Part shown: piece after piece, positions 17,326 to 25,466 of the stretch
How positions within the stretch are numbered: the first letter of the stretch is position 1
Layout: each line of letters begins with the position of its first letter
Position numbers and translations under genes: made by a program
Assembly (NCBI RefSeq): GCF_005217615.1
Contig: NZ_SZNK01000001.1
Location: forward strand, 949,501 to 1,013,500
Direction of reading: 5' to 3'
DNA from: Brevibacillus antibioticus
GTDB lineage: Bacteria > Bacillota > Bacilli > Brevibacillales > Brevibacillaceae
Length of the DNA: 64,000 nucleotides
The notes under the pieces: generated by a model
Databases searched by the model: none
Seen by the model: the letters and a program-made list of their open reading frames with translations, nothing else
Told to the model about the DNA's origin: nothing

Positions 17326-17649
17326 ATGATAAAATTAACGAAAGTAATGGTTTCGAGGTATATAGCTGAGAAACTGGGTTTGAAAAGTGATCGTATGCTT
17401 TGGATGAGTGACAGCGACTCGAGACAGTTTCTTGATGAGTGGTTTGATCGTTTAAAACAGGAAATCGAGATAATAGCCGGTGAGACTACATTTTCAGGCA
17501 ATATTAACACTGGAAATGAGTTAGAGAGAAGAATAAAACAATTAAAGATTCAAATTGAAGTACTATTGAACGAAAATAAAACCTTGAAAGAAGAAAATTT
17601 TCATTTAAGAATGCTTTCCTTTGATAAATTCGGTAAAGCTGACGCTTAG
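17326..17649 (+). CDS. Small coiled-coil hypothetical protein
   Basis: The 107-residue protein begins at ATG 17326 right behind AAAAAGG of the previous gene's end. Its N-terminus (KVMVSRYIAEKLGLKSDRML) could be a small helical DNA- or protein-binding unit. Residues 60-95 (ELERRIKQLKIQIEVLLNEN and KTLKEENFHLRM) have leucine heptads of a short coiled coil, suggesting a dimer. The layout resembles small phage or plasmid regulators, but no family is recognised. The convergent gene at 17646 overlaps its stop by 4 bp. Confidence 0.5.
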   Translation: MIKLTKVMVSRYIAEKLGLKSDRMLWMSDSDSRQFLDEWFDRLKQEIEIIAGETTFSGNINTGNELERRIKQLKIQIEVLLNENKTLKEENFHLRMLSFDKFGKADA

Positions 17650-17999
17650 TTCAAGAATGCTACCATACGATAGTTATGATAAGAGAATGAAATGCGACCG
17701 TTGCTTGAGGTTAGTTTTAGTTCTAAGCAGGTGTGCCCTCCAAGCATAATGAACATATCAGATTCAACCAAACATATTCCCATATCGGAAATAATCCAGT
17801 GTAAATACGAATAACCGAGATGCCTCAGTAAAGTAACTCGCTTCGAAAGTTCAACCAAATAGCGATAGTCGACTGTCCCTTTATACGTGTATACATTAGA
17901 AGGGGCAAGATCATCCAGGTGTTCTTTTGTTACCTCAGAGACTTTGTTGATCTCAAATTTTAACGAATGGAATGAAATGGGAGTTGTAGCAAATGGCAT
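17646..17999 (-). CDS. Hypothetical protein convergent with the coiled-coil gene
   Basis: This 117-residue minus-strand frame has plausible protein texture (VDYRYLVELSKRVTLLRHLG, SYLHWIISDMGICLVES) and a GAGGA site before ATG 17999. Its start overlaps the start of the nuclease-like gene at 17993 by 7 bp head to head, so the two promoters would lie inside each other's coding sequence. No family recognised. It could be a real small regulator or inhibitor gene, or a chance frame. Confidence 0.4.
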   Translation of the reverse strand: MPFATTPISFHSLKFEINKVSEVTKEHLDDLAPSNVYTYKGTVDYRYLVELSKRVTLLRHLGYSYLHWIISDMGICLVESDMFIMLGGHTCLELKLTSSNGRISFSYHNYRMVAFLN

Positions 18000-19363
18000 T
18001 AGTTCGTCCTCGGCTAAACGATAACTTTAACCTACCGTTTACCCAAGAAGAAGTTGATTTTGCTATTCCATTCTTGGATGAAGATATCCCACTTTATTTG
18101 GATCCCTTTTTGCTCTGGAAATCACCCTCAATGCAAGATAACTCGTTACATACTGCGGTTGTCAATGCGTTTAACCACCTTGGCTACCTTATGAATAAGG
18201 GGAACGATAAGGAAGCTATTGAAATCTTAATTCGTGCGTCTGAATGCAATGAAGCTGGTCTTGGAATGTCTAAGACGAGAAAAGGGGCAAGGATTGGAGA
18301 AAAAACAGCTCGAAATATCCTTTCTCTTTTTAACGACATTCCCCAAGTAAATAAAAGCGGCTTCGTTCACTTTGAGGAAATTCAGCTCTTTGTTGACCAG
18401 ATATCTAGTGACCGTATAAGCGATATCGCATGTAATTTTTTGGAATCATTTCTTATCGATTTTACAATGTCTGAATGTGAGAAACACTCTATTCCAATGT
18501 CCAAAATCAGTGTTCATGACATTTATGACTATAAAATGAACAAATTTATAGTGGAAGAAGTATTTCTACCTTCTAATCCCGAAACTCAACAACCTATTCT
18601 ATTGATGCCCAAACGATGGCTTCGTGTACTTCCTTGGATTAACTATGAAGACTACTTTAAAGACTATTTCATCAAAGAGGTTAGTAAAGAAGACCATGAA
18701 ACTTCAAGAGTTAAGGTGCTAAACTTTAATCGGCAGAATTATGATGTAGTAAAAGCATATATCTCAACAAAAGAAAGAACGCAAGCTGACTGTAAGAACG
18801 ACCCGTTATTTAGACCGATCCCTATTACTTCAGCAAAAAGAAAACTTTCTACGATTTTGAAATTACCAACAGGGAAGACGGATAATGCTGACAAAAAATA
18901 TGAAGATCATATTGTTCAGTTGATGGCTTCTCTCTTGTATCCGCAAATGGATTTTGCTGCAGAGCAAAGTCGTACAGATTCAGGTGTACTAATTCGAGAC
19001 CTAGTATTTTATAACAATAGATCGTTTGATTTTTTAAAAGATATTTATGATGAATATGGCAGCCGACAGATTGTTATGGAGCTAAAAAATGTAGCAAAGG
19101 TAGAGAGAGACCACATATACCAATTTAACCGTTACCTAAACGACCATTTCGGTAGATTTGGTATCATTGTAACAAGAAACCCTTTACCAAGGAGTGTTTT
19201 CAAAAACACGATTGATTTATGGTCAGGACAGAGACGATGTATCATCGCTCTTACTGACCAAGACATTGAGATGATGGTTACAATTTTCGAAAGCAAGCAA
19301 AGATTACCAATTGAAGTAATAAAAAAGAAGTACATTGAGTTCACACGATCTTGTCCATCATAA
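17993..19363 (+). CDS. PD-(D/E)XK nuclease-like protein, lead gene of a three-gene module
   Basis: The 456-residue protein opens with FAIPFLDEDIPLYLDPFLLW (23-42), a conserved-looking block with no motif known to me. The C-terminal third carries a nuclease-like pattern: YEDHIVQLMASLLYP (303-317, Glu304), VLIRDLVFYNN (332-342, Asp336), QIVMELKN (359-366, Glu363-x-Lys365) and QFNRYL (377-382, Gln377). E...D...ExK...Q is the arrangement of restriction-type PD-(D/E)XK enzymes. Two paralogous small genes follow at 19382 and 19771 and a terminator closes the group at 20146. I infer a DNA-cleaving effector of an uncharacterised defence module. The nuclease call rests on motif spacing only. Confidence 0.6.
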   Translation: MALVRPRLNDNFNLPFTQEEVDFAIPFLDEDIPLYLDPFLLWKSPSMQDNSLHTAVVNAFNHLGYLMNKGNDKEAIEILIRASECNEAGLGMSKTRKGARIGEKTARNILSLFNDIPQVNKSGFVHFEEIQLFVDQISSDRISDIACNFLESFLIDFTMSECEKHSIPMSKISVHDIYDYKMNKFIVEEVFLPSNPETQQPILLMPKRWLRVLPWINYEDYFKDYFIKEVSKEDHETSRVKVLNFNRQNYDVVKAYISTKERTQADCKNDPLFRPIPITSAKRKLSTILKLPTGKTDNADKKYEDHIVQLMASLLYPQMDFAAEQSRTDSGVLIRDLVFYNNRSFDFLKDIYDEYGSRQIVMELKNVAKVERDHIYQFNRYLNDHFGRFGIIVTRNPLPRSVFKNTIDLWSGQRRCIIALTDQDIEMMVTIFESKQRLPIEVIKKKYIEFTRSCPS

Positions 19364-19381
19364 CGCAAAAGGAGGGGGAAT

Positions 19382-19753
19382 ATGGATATTAGTCACTTTG
19401 AAAAAGTAGAAGCACAGTTGCAGGGATTATTTAATGAAATTACTGCTCTATCAAAGAAGAAGCCAGATGATGCAATTAACAAATTTAAACTTAAATTTGT
19501 TAACCAAATTATTGTAGAAGCGAATAAAATCCTTAAACAGGAGAAACCATTTCCTGATTTTTACTCTTTTGAGGAAGATGACTTACCTACAAACAGTGAC
19601 GTTGTTATGATATTGTCACAATACATAAGCTGCTTAGAGAAATTACGGTCAGATAATATCACCTCTAACTTAGGCAGTTGGTATTGGAGGGTAAAGGGAG
19701 AGCAGACAAGTATCAAAACAGCTCCCCCTAAGAAGATAGCTCCAAGGATTTGA
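19382..19753 (+). CDS. Small helical protein A, partner of the nuclease-like protein
   Basis: Translation starts at ATG 19382 behind a strong AAAAGGAGG site, 18 nt after the nuclease stop. The 123-residue acidic helical protein is homologous to the next gene. Shared features are FEKVEAQLQGLFNEI versus FDMLEPMLESHLHEV, KFKLKFVNQIIVEANKILK versus KLKVNLINRVLTEIKEVLK, LPTNSDVVMILSQY versus LPQNGEAVLILGQY, and a Trp-rich end (SWYWRVK versus TRWRTQ). No family recognised. As a tandem paralogous pair tied to a nuclease, the two may form a heterodimer that senses, inhibits or targets it (inference). Confidence 0.6.
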   Translation: MDISHFEKVEAQLQGLFNEITALSKKKPDDAINKFKLKFVNQIIVEANKILKQEKPFPDFYSFEEDDLPTNSDVVMILSQYISCLEKLRSDNITSNLGSWYWRVKGEQTSIKTAPPKKIAPRI

Positions 19754-19770
19754 GCGAGAGGGTGTATGAA

Positions 19771-20148
19771 ATGGTTAAAAAAAATAATGAAGATAAGGAA
19801 AAACTCCCTACAGAACTTCAGGCTGAACGCTTTGATATGTTGGAGCCAATGTTGGAATCTCATTTACATGAAGTCAGGGAGTTCTCTAAAAAGAAGCAGG
19901 ATGGCGTACTAAGCAAACTAAAGGTGAACCTAATTAACAGAGTTCTCACCGAAATCAAAGAGGTACTAAAGTACGATCCAACAATTGAATTTCTCGATTT
20001 ACTTGATGACGAAACCCTCCCTCAAAATGGCGAGGCAGTACTTATCCTTGGGCAATATCAAGCTGCGATGAAACAGTTCCGTTCAAAATATTACGGATGG
20101 AATTCCAGAGATGCTCAAACCCGTTGGAGGACCCAGGAAAGACCTTAA
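19771..20148 (+). CDS. Small helical protein B, paralogue of the preceding gene
   Basis: I choose ATG 19771 behind GAGAGGG; a TTG at 19750 overlapping the previous stop is possible and would add seven residues. The 125-residue product aligns along its length with its upstream neighbour (see that entry), including the SKKK near the first helix, LPxNxxxVxILxQY and the aromatic/basic C-terminus. The intrinsic terminator at 20146-20174 begins inside its stop region and ends the three-gene unit. Confidence 0.6.
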   Translation: MVKKNNEDKEKLPTELQAERFDMLEPMLESHLHEVREFSKKKQDGVLSKLKVNLINRVLTEIKEVLKYDPTIEFLDLLDDETLPQNGEAVLILGQYQAAMKQFRSKYYGWNSRDAQTRWRTQERP

Positions 20149-20174
20149 GACCCTACTGAGTAGGGTCTTATTTA
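20146..20174 (+). terminator. Intrinsic terminator of the nuclease module
   Basis: TAAGACCCTACT and its complement AGTAGGGTCTTA (20146-20170) form a near-perfect stem followed by TTTATTT. It separates the nuclease module from the lasso-peptide cluster; 20175-20435 is AT-rich leader with no gene visible. Confidence 0.8.
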
Positions 20175-20435
20175 TTTGCAGGATAGCGTCTTTTAAACTT
20201 GATTACCGCTTAGATCAGCCCCCATTGTAATGACAAGTTGGGCTATTTGACGCTTATTCAACAACCATAAAACGACTATGCATGTAACTCTAGATGTTAT
20301 TTATTAAATAAATAATTGTATATATTTTACATAGAATACAGTATTTACAATAAGAGGGAATTGTATTACTATTCTGTTAGCAGCTATGAGTTAGCAGAGG
20401 TGAGTTAATAAATCAGCCTGTAAGGAGGTGGCGAA

Positions 20436-20582
20436 ATGACGAAAATAGAAAAGCAAAATAATTCAGTAGAAACCCAAAAGTATACATCTCCAAAATTAGT
20501 TAAGCTAGGTTCTGTTGTTCAGCTTACTTTTGGAGGAAGCTCTAACGGTGGGGACTTCTACGCTTCAGGTCATCGTGATTAA
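20436..20582 (+). CDS. Lasso peptide precursor (A), core GGSSNGGDFYASGHRD
   Basis: A 48-codon gene too short for most gene callers, with an ideal AAGGAGGTG site before ATG 20436. The leader has the RRE-recognition pattern YxxPxLxxLG: YTSPKLVKLGSVVQLTF. Thr31 lies at the usual -2 position, so cleavage after Phe32 releases a 16-residue core, GGSSNGGDFYASGHRD. Gly1 and Asp8 can form the 8-membered macrolactam ring; the tail FYASGHRD offers Phe9, Tyr10, His14 and Arg15 as bulky plugs. The complete maturation and export set follows. Such peptides are often antibacterial; no target can be read from sequence. The ring and cleavage site are inferred from family rules. Confidence 0.92.
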   Translation: MTKIEKQNNSVETQKYTSPKLVKLGSVVQLTFGGSSNGGDFYASGHRD

Positions 20583-20597
20583 AGGTTGTAAATAACA

Positions 20598-20633
20598 TAT
20601 CCCCGACAATTACCATGGTAATTGTCGGGGATA
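20598..20633 (+). promoter_or_regulatory. Perfect 36-nt palindromic hairpin between precursor and maturation genes
   Basis: TATCCCCGACAATTACCA and its exact complement form an 18-bp palindrome followed by AAAATCTTTT rather than a T run. It lies 15 nt after the precursor stop. It probably acts as a partial terminator or 3'-end stabiliser that keeps precursor mRNA more abundant than the enzyme mRNA. Confidence 0.65.
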
Positions 20634-20658
20634 AAAATCTTTTGAAAGGGGGCTTCAC

Positions 20659-21036
20659 TTGAAATTATCCAGTGGTATTTCGTCTTTTCTGTTAATAATC
20701 GAGGCAATTATTTCGTTAGTAGTGGTCTGGATCCTTTTACGATTATTTAAAATGAAGACAATTAATTGGCGTTATGAAACTAATCGTTCAAATCCAGCTC
20801 TTATTAGAAGGATTTATAATGCTATATGGACCGTCAGTCAATATATGCCCATTTCATGTAGATGTTTAGAGGTTGCCAGTGCTGTTAAATTTGTGGCTGC
20901 AGTTCATCGCTTAAAAGTAACAGTTGTAGTTGGAATCAAATCTTGCCCATTTGTATCCCATGCCTGGATTAATTCACATGATTTACAAATGGGTGTTGAA
21001 AACCCAGAAGACTATAAAGTTATAGGAGAATTTTAA
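20659..21036 (+). CDS. Lasso peptide B2 leader peptidase (transglutaminase-like)
   Basis: The 125-residue protein has an N-terminal membrane helix (about residues 7-29, LLIIEAIISLVVVWILL) and then a transglutaminase-fold cysteine protease. Cys69 in CRCLEVASAV is the nucleophile candidate and His101 in SHAWINSHD the base, with the usual VGIK strand between. B2 removes the leader from the precursor with help from B1. It starts behind GAAAGGGGGC (site AAAGGGGG) and is 1 bp from the cyclase gene. Slightly shorter than typical B2 proteins, but complete. Confidence 0.85.
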   Translation: MKLSSGISSFLLIIEAIISLVVVWILLRLFKMKTINWRYETNRSNPALIRRIYNAIWTVSQYMPISCRCLEVASAVKFVAAVHRLKVTVVVGIKSCPFVSHAWINSHDLQMGVENPEDYKVIGEF

Positions 21037-21037
21037 T

Positions 21038-22783
21038 ATGCATAATTTACACGATTTTTATGGGGAAGTAGGTGATACCCAATCATTGATCAACACGGAT
21101 TTTACCTCCAAATTATTGTTATGGGGAAAGTCTTGCTTCTTAAGCTCGAAGAAGAATGAAGTTCTTGAATCTGATACGAGGTTTACAATTGCGGTTAGAG
21201 GGGCAGGTTTAAAGGCTTCTCACGTTCTTAAACTAATTAATATGGAAGGAATAAATGGTTTAAAAAAGGTTGATGGCAACTGTTCAGTAGTAGTAATTGA
21301 CCGAAATAAACAAACAATAGTTATGTACCGGGGACCAGTTGGAAGGTATCCTCTTTATTGGAGACAAAGAGACAATATGATTAGTTGGTCGACTGATATA
21401 AACCATTTGGAAAAAGAAACACTAGACGCGCTATATTTCTATAGATACTTCATAGGAATGGGTTTAGTTGATTGCTGGGAAGAAACTCCATACAAGGGGA
21501 TACATCGAGTGCCCAGAGGTCAGGCAATCATATTTAATAAATTCGCTAGGCCGGAAGTTCTTTTTAATGACCAATTGAATCCGAAAACAGGAATGGAAAA
21601 TATAGGTGAAACAGAGGTGTTTGAACAATACCTAAATCTATTACAAAACTCATTAATTAAGCACCGGGGACAGTCCGCTCTATTCGAATGTAGTGGTGGA
21701 TTAGACTCGTCGTCGCTCTTAATTGCTAATAAACAATTAAACCATACTGGTGACAGTTCAATTACATATAGATGGAGTGCTTTAAAGGGTCTTGATGAAA
21801 GTAATCAGGCTCAAATGATATCACAACAAGCCGATATCCCATGGAATATCGTAGAGGCTGATGAACTATTACCTATGTCTCACATTCATACTTTTGCTGA
21901 AGAGCATTTTCCAGACGAACCATCACTAGATTTATTTTTCTATCCTTGGCGGGTACCCATATTCCAAATGGCTAAAAGATTGGGTCATAAAAACATAATA
22001 AGTGGACATGGAGCCGATCATTTATTACAAGGAAATTACTGCTTCATAGCAGATTTACTAAAGCAAATGAAAATTAAAACTGCATGGCAACATGCACTAA
22101 GCGCTTCAGATGCTGCCTTCGCTAGTGGATTAAAAGCATTCTGGTTTTTGAAGTCATATGGATTGTTTCCTTTATTACATTTATCTCAGAAACCACCATT
22201 AATATCAAACTGGGATCCAGCTATTCACAATAGGTTTATAACCCCTAGTTTTATGGTAGATTTCGGAGAGGTAAAAACAATAATGAGAGATATGGAGAAT
22301 GATATTAAAAAAATTAAACTAAATACTGAGTATGCAACACAACTAAGTAGAACCATGAGTACTATTACACAGATATCAGATTCTGAAGCTTTGGGACGTA
22401 ACTTTGGTATCGAATTAAACTTTCCGTACATAGATAGACCATTAATTGAATTTATTCTTGGTCTTCCATATAGTTATACAATCCAAGGAAGTGAAGCAAA
22501 GGTTATTACAAAACGTATATTTAAAAAATATTTTCCAAAAGATTTTGTAAGAGTACAGGGCGATTATTATCGACTAACTTTTTTGGCTCTACAAAAATAT
22601 TGGACAGATATCATGAATTTGATTGTAAATAGTCCATTATGTGAGGCAGGGATAATTTCAAGAGAAAGAACAATTGATTTTCTAGAAAAATGGCGTGCTG
22701 GGAAAGAAGTAGATTCAACAAGTACTATTATTGCATTAATAAGTGCTTGTTTCTGGATAAGTAAATCGAAAATGTCATTTTAA
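21038..22783 (+). CDS. Lasso peptide macrolactam synthetase (C), asparagine-synthetase-like
   Basis: The 581-residue protein has a degenerate glutaminase-like N-terminal half (VIDRNKQTIVMYRGPVGRYP, PLYWRQ) without the catalytic Cys2 of true asparagine synthetases, and a synthetase half with the ATP pyrophosphatase loop ECSGGLDSSSL near residue 217. A second conserved block, SGHGADHLLQGNY, follows. This enzyme adenylates the Asp8 side chain of the core and joins it to Gly1. It starts behind ATAGGAG, immediately after B2. Length and domain order fit the family. Confidence 0.9.
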   Translation: MHNLHDFYGEVGDTQSLINTDFTSKLLLWGKSCFLSSKKNEVLESDTRFTIAVRGAGLKASHVLKLINMEGINGLKKVDGNCSVVVIDRNKQTIVMYRGPVGRYPLYWRQRDNMISWSTDINHLEKETLDALYFYRYFIGMGLVDCWEETPYKGIHRVPRGQAIIFNKFARPEVLFNDQLNPKTGMENIGETEVFEQYLNLLQNSLIKHRGQSALFECSGGLDSSSLLIANKQLNHTGDSSITYRWSALKGLDESNQAQMISQQADIPWNIVEADELLPMSHIHTFAEEHFPDEPSLDLFFYPWRVPIFQMAKRLGHKNIISGHGADHLLQGNYCFIADLLKQMKIKTAWQHALSASDAAFASGLKAFWFLKSYGLFPLLHLSQKPPLISNWDPAIHNRFITPSFMVDFGEVKTIMRDMENDIKKIKLNTEYATQLSRTMSTITQISDSEALGRNFGIELNFPYIDRPLIEFILGLPYSYTIQGSEAKVITKRIFKKYFPKDFVRVQGDYYRLTFLALQKYWTDIMNLIVNSPLCEAGIISRERTIDFLEKWRAGKEVDSTSTIIALISACFWISKSKMSF

Positions 22784-22800
22784 TACTGTGGGGGGAAATA

Positions 22801-24465
22801 ATGAGTTTCCACAATGTAAAAAGAATATTAGCTCCTTTTGCAAAAGAGAAAGTACTAGTAGTGTTCTCGGTATTAGCTGGGGTATTGGCTGCCCTTTTAA
22901 ATATATCTAGACCAATTCTCCTTGGAAAGATTATTAGCGAGTTGGTTGAGGGCTCCTACTACAACGCTATGTGGCAGTGGTATATCGCATTATATTTCCT
23001 TACCTGGCTACTTACGTGGTCCATTTCGTTCCTTTTAGATTATCTTGCGGCCAGAGTTAGTCAAAACATATTAATTAATTTTCGATTGAATATTCTTCGT
23101 CACTTCATACGTCTACCATTTCTGGAAAGTGAGAAGATGCCCCCAGGAAGGCTTGGGATGTACGCGACATCTGATCTTCCAAACTGGTCAAATCTCTACG
23201 GAATCGTATTGGCACAGGTTGTACACGCAATTTCACAATTTATTGGCGCAGCGATTGCACTTTCAAGTCTCGATGCCAAGCTTACATTATATTTAGTGCC
23301 ATTTTTAGTAGTAAGTCTTCTAATACCCATCCTCAGTAGTCGTAAAATGATAGGTTTAAGTAAAAGTGCTCAAGATGGAATCAGTAGTGTCATGGAAGAT
23401 GTGTCAAGTTTATCGCAGGGAATACGTGATCTTATCAGCTTTCAGGCTGGAAAATGGGCAATGGATCGTTATAAAAAATCATGTGAAACTGCATATAAAG
23501 CTGTGATTAAACGTGACTTGGCACAATCTGGATTACGAATAGTAAGTGGAGCAACAGAAATTGTTGCTTATGTCTTAATATTGATAGTTGGAAGTGGGCT
23601 TGTCGAAAGAAAAGAATTGGGTGTTGGAGAATTGGTGGCTTTTTTGGCGACTATAGAACTAATCTTCTTTCCTGCTCGTTATGCAAATAGTTTATTTAGT
23701 CAAATTCAGTATTCTGTTGCATCAGCGAAACGCGTGTGGGAATTTATAGATTTACATGAAGATAAAACTATTATTCCACATGCAAATGGTGTTCAAATGA
23801 GTTCAGTTAGTTTTACCTATCCAGGGGCAACAAAAAAAACATTAGATAATATCAACTTGGATGTTCAAGCGGGAAAGCTAATTGCTGTTGTTGGAGAAAG
23901 TGGGTCTGGAAAGTCTACTTTGCTCCAAATTATTGCAGGTTTATACAAGCCTACTGATGGGAATGTAAATTACTTGAAAGGCGCGAATACGCCAATATGT
24001 TGCGCTTGGCAAGATCCACATCTATTTCACAGCACTGTTTCGGATAACTTGTCTCTAGGACAAAGTTTTCAATTAGACGAGTTGCGAAATGTTGCGATTA
24101 GTGTGAATGTAGATCATATGGTTATGAACCTTCCGAACAGATACGATGATCAAGTGATTAACAGAGGAGAAAATTTTTCTGGAGGAGAAAGGCGACGATT
24201 ATCATTGGTTCGAGCACTTGTTCGTCAACCAGAATTTTTGATCTTAGATGAGCCAACAGCAGGTTTAGATTCTGAGAATGCAAGGATCGTTTGGCAATCA
24301 ATATTAGAACTAGGTCCTGATGTAACTAAAGTGATCAGTACACATCAAATGGAGGAAGCAAGACAAGCAGACCTTATTATCGTTCTTAAAGAAGGAAAAG
24401 TAATTAGGTCAGGTTCTCCCAAGGATCTTATAGGTGAGCATGGTCATTACGCTATACTGACTTAA
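22801..24465 (+). CDS. Lasso peptide exporter (D), ABC transporter
   Basis: A 554-residue half-transporter: six membrane helices in the first 300 residues, then an ATPase domain with GESGSGKST, Q-loop CCAWQDPHLFH, signature FSGGERRRLSL, Walker B LILDEPTAGLD and switch STHQ. It exports the mature lasso peptide and usually gives the producer immunity. GGGGGGAAATAATG gives its ribosome site, 17 nt after the cyclase. The DEPT and HQMEEA ending is as in other lasso D proteins. Confidence 0.9.
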   Translation: MSFHNVKRILAPFAKEKVLVVFSVLAGVLAALLNISRPILLGKIISELVEGSYYNAMWQWYIALYFLTWLLTWSISFLLDYLAARVSQNILINFRLNILRHFIRLPFLESEKMPPGRLGMYATSDLPNWSNLYGIVLAQVVHAISQFIGAAIALSSLDAKLTLYLVPFLVVSLLIPILSSRKMIGLSKSAQDGISSVMEDVSSLSQGIRDLISFQAGKWAMDRYKKSCETAYKAVIKRDLAQSGLRIVSGATEIVAYVLILIVGSGLVERKELGVGELVAFLATIELIFFPARYANSLFSQIQYSVASAKRVWEFIDLHEDKTIIPHANGVQMSSVSFTYPGATKKTLDNINLDVQAGKLIAVVGESGSGKSTLLQIIAGLYKPTDGNVNYLKGANTPICCAWQDPHLFHSTVSDNLSLGQSFQLDELRNVAISVNVDHMVMNLPNRYDDQVINRGENFSGGERRRLSLVRALVRQPEFLILDEPTAGLDSENARIVWQSILELGPDVTKVISTHQMEEARQADLIIVLKEGKVIRSGSPKDLIGEHGHYAILT

Positions 24466-24491
24466 ACAAACTTAAGTTCTTAGAAGGAGAT

Positions 24492-24761
24492 ATGAATTTG
24501 AAATACAAAATTATGGAAACTGTTTCAAGTGTTGACATTGACGGACAACGATATTTAATGGATTCAAAAACAGCTAATTACTTTTCTTTAGATCCAATTA
24601 GTATATATGTTTGGGAAATGTTGAAGGAGAGTAATGATTTTGAAACCATAGTAATAAGGGTTGTAGCAGAGTATAATGCTCAAAAAGAGGACGTAATCGT
24701 AGATATTCAATCCTTTATTCATGATCTAATTGAAAATGGATTGTTAAAGGTAGTATCTTAA
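24492..24761 (+). CDS. Lasso peptide B1, PqqD-like RRE protein
   Basis: The 89-residue protein is a PqqD-family RiPP recognition element: DIDGQRYLMDSKTANYFSLD (strands), ISIYVWEMLKE, then VIVDIQSFIHDLIENGLLKV. It binds the YxxPxLxxLG part of the leader and presents it to B2. It starts behind AGAAGGAG. B1 here sits after the transporter and is separated from B2 by two genes, whereas B1 and B2 are normally adjacent (family knowledge). Confidence 0.88.
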   Translation: MNLKYKIMETVSSVDIDGQRYLMDSKTANYFSLDPISIYVWEMLKESNDFETIVIRVVAEYNAQKEDVIVDIQSFIHDLIENGLLKVVS

Positions 24762-24935
24762 AACATACATGACTTTTCCACCATACAACTAATACGAAAG
24801 TTGGCTTAGGGGTAGAACGGCTTTTCGTGGGGACTTAGATGCTTATAGTGAAGAGACACATAAAAATTTTGAAAGTGCTTATCATGAGTTGACGTTGTTA
24901 TTACTGATGTAGTAGATCCCCCCTTAGGAAAGCAA

Positions 24936-24969
24936 AGGCTGCCGATATGGATACCGGCAGTCTCTTTTT
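24936..24969 (+). terminator. Intrinsic terminator after the lasso cluster
   Basis: AGGCTGCCGATAT pairs with ATACCGGCAGTCT (two wobbles) and is followed by TCTTTTT. The stem resembles the one at 8008-8035. Confidence 0.65.
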
Positions 24970-25161
24970 GTAGAAAAATGATTAAGTTGTGTTTGACCAG
25001 TTCTGCCAACATTTTCGCAAGAGTCCCTATTAAACGGTCTCCAAGTTTTTCAGAGGGATAACTGATCGAAAAGCTACTCAACATTTGACTTAATACGATT
25101 AACTCTATAAACGAGAATGTTGCGGAGTATTGTGGAGAAGTTAGGTTGAGACTAGCGACAG

Positions 25162-25201
25162 GACGTCAACGGGAAACACTTACAGGTTGACGTCTTTTTT
25201 T
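25162..25201 (+). terminator. Second intrinsic terminator
   Basis: GACGTCAAC (25162-25170) pairs exactly with GTTGACGTC (25186-25194), followed by eight T residues. Confidence 0.75.
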
Positions 25202-25466
25202 GAGTGAAAGAGTCTTTGACCCAGATTTTCGCAGTGATGGTCTTTCATAATAAAGTGAAACGATTTCATTTCCCAACTTACAACAAAAACAACTCCTTAG
25301 AAAGGAATACATAACTTTAACTAATCGGGTAACTCATCATATTCAACTCCCATGAAAATTAACCTCTATGTGTATTATTAAAAATGGCAATACTAAAAAA
25401 GACGTAGCTCATTCATTTTTTAAAATTGCAACGTCTGAGTTTTCTGCTTTGTAGATTTTTCTTTGA

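Larger units (their letters stand above)
24762..25466. other. Intergenic region after the lasso cluster, with terminators and a coding scrap
   Basis: A short frame near 24815-24910 reads GRTAFRGDLDAYSEETHKNF without a start and ends soon after; it looks like a gene fragment. Terminator stems lie at 24936-24969 and 25162-25201. Nothing else is recognisable, including the 3' boundary of the IS110 element. Confidence 0.5.
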
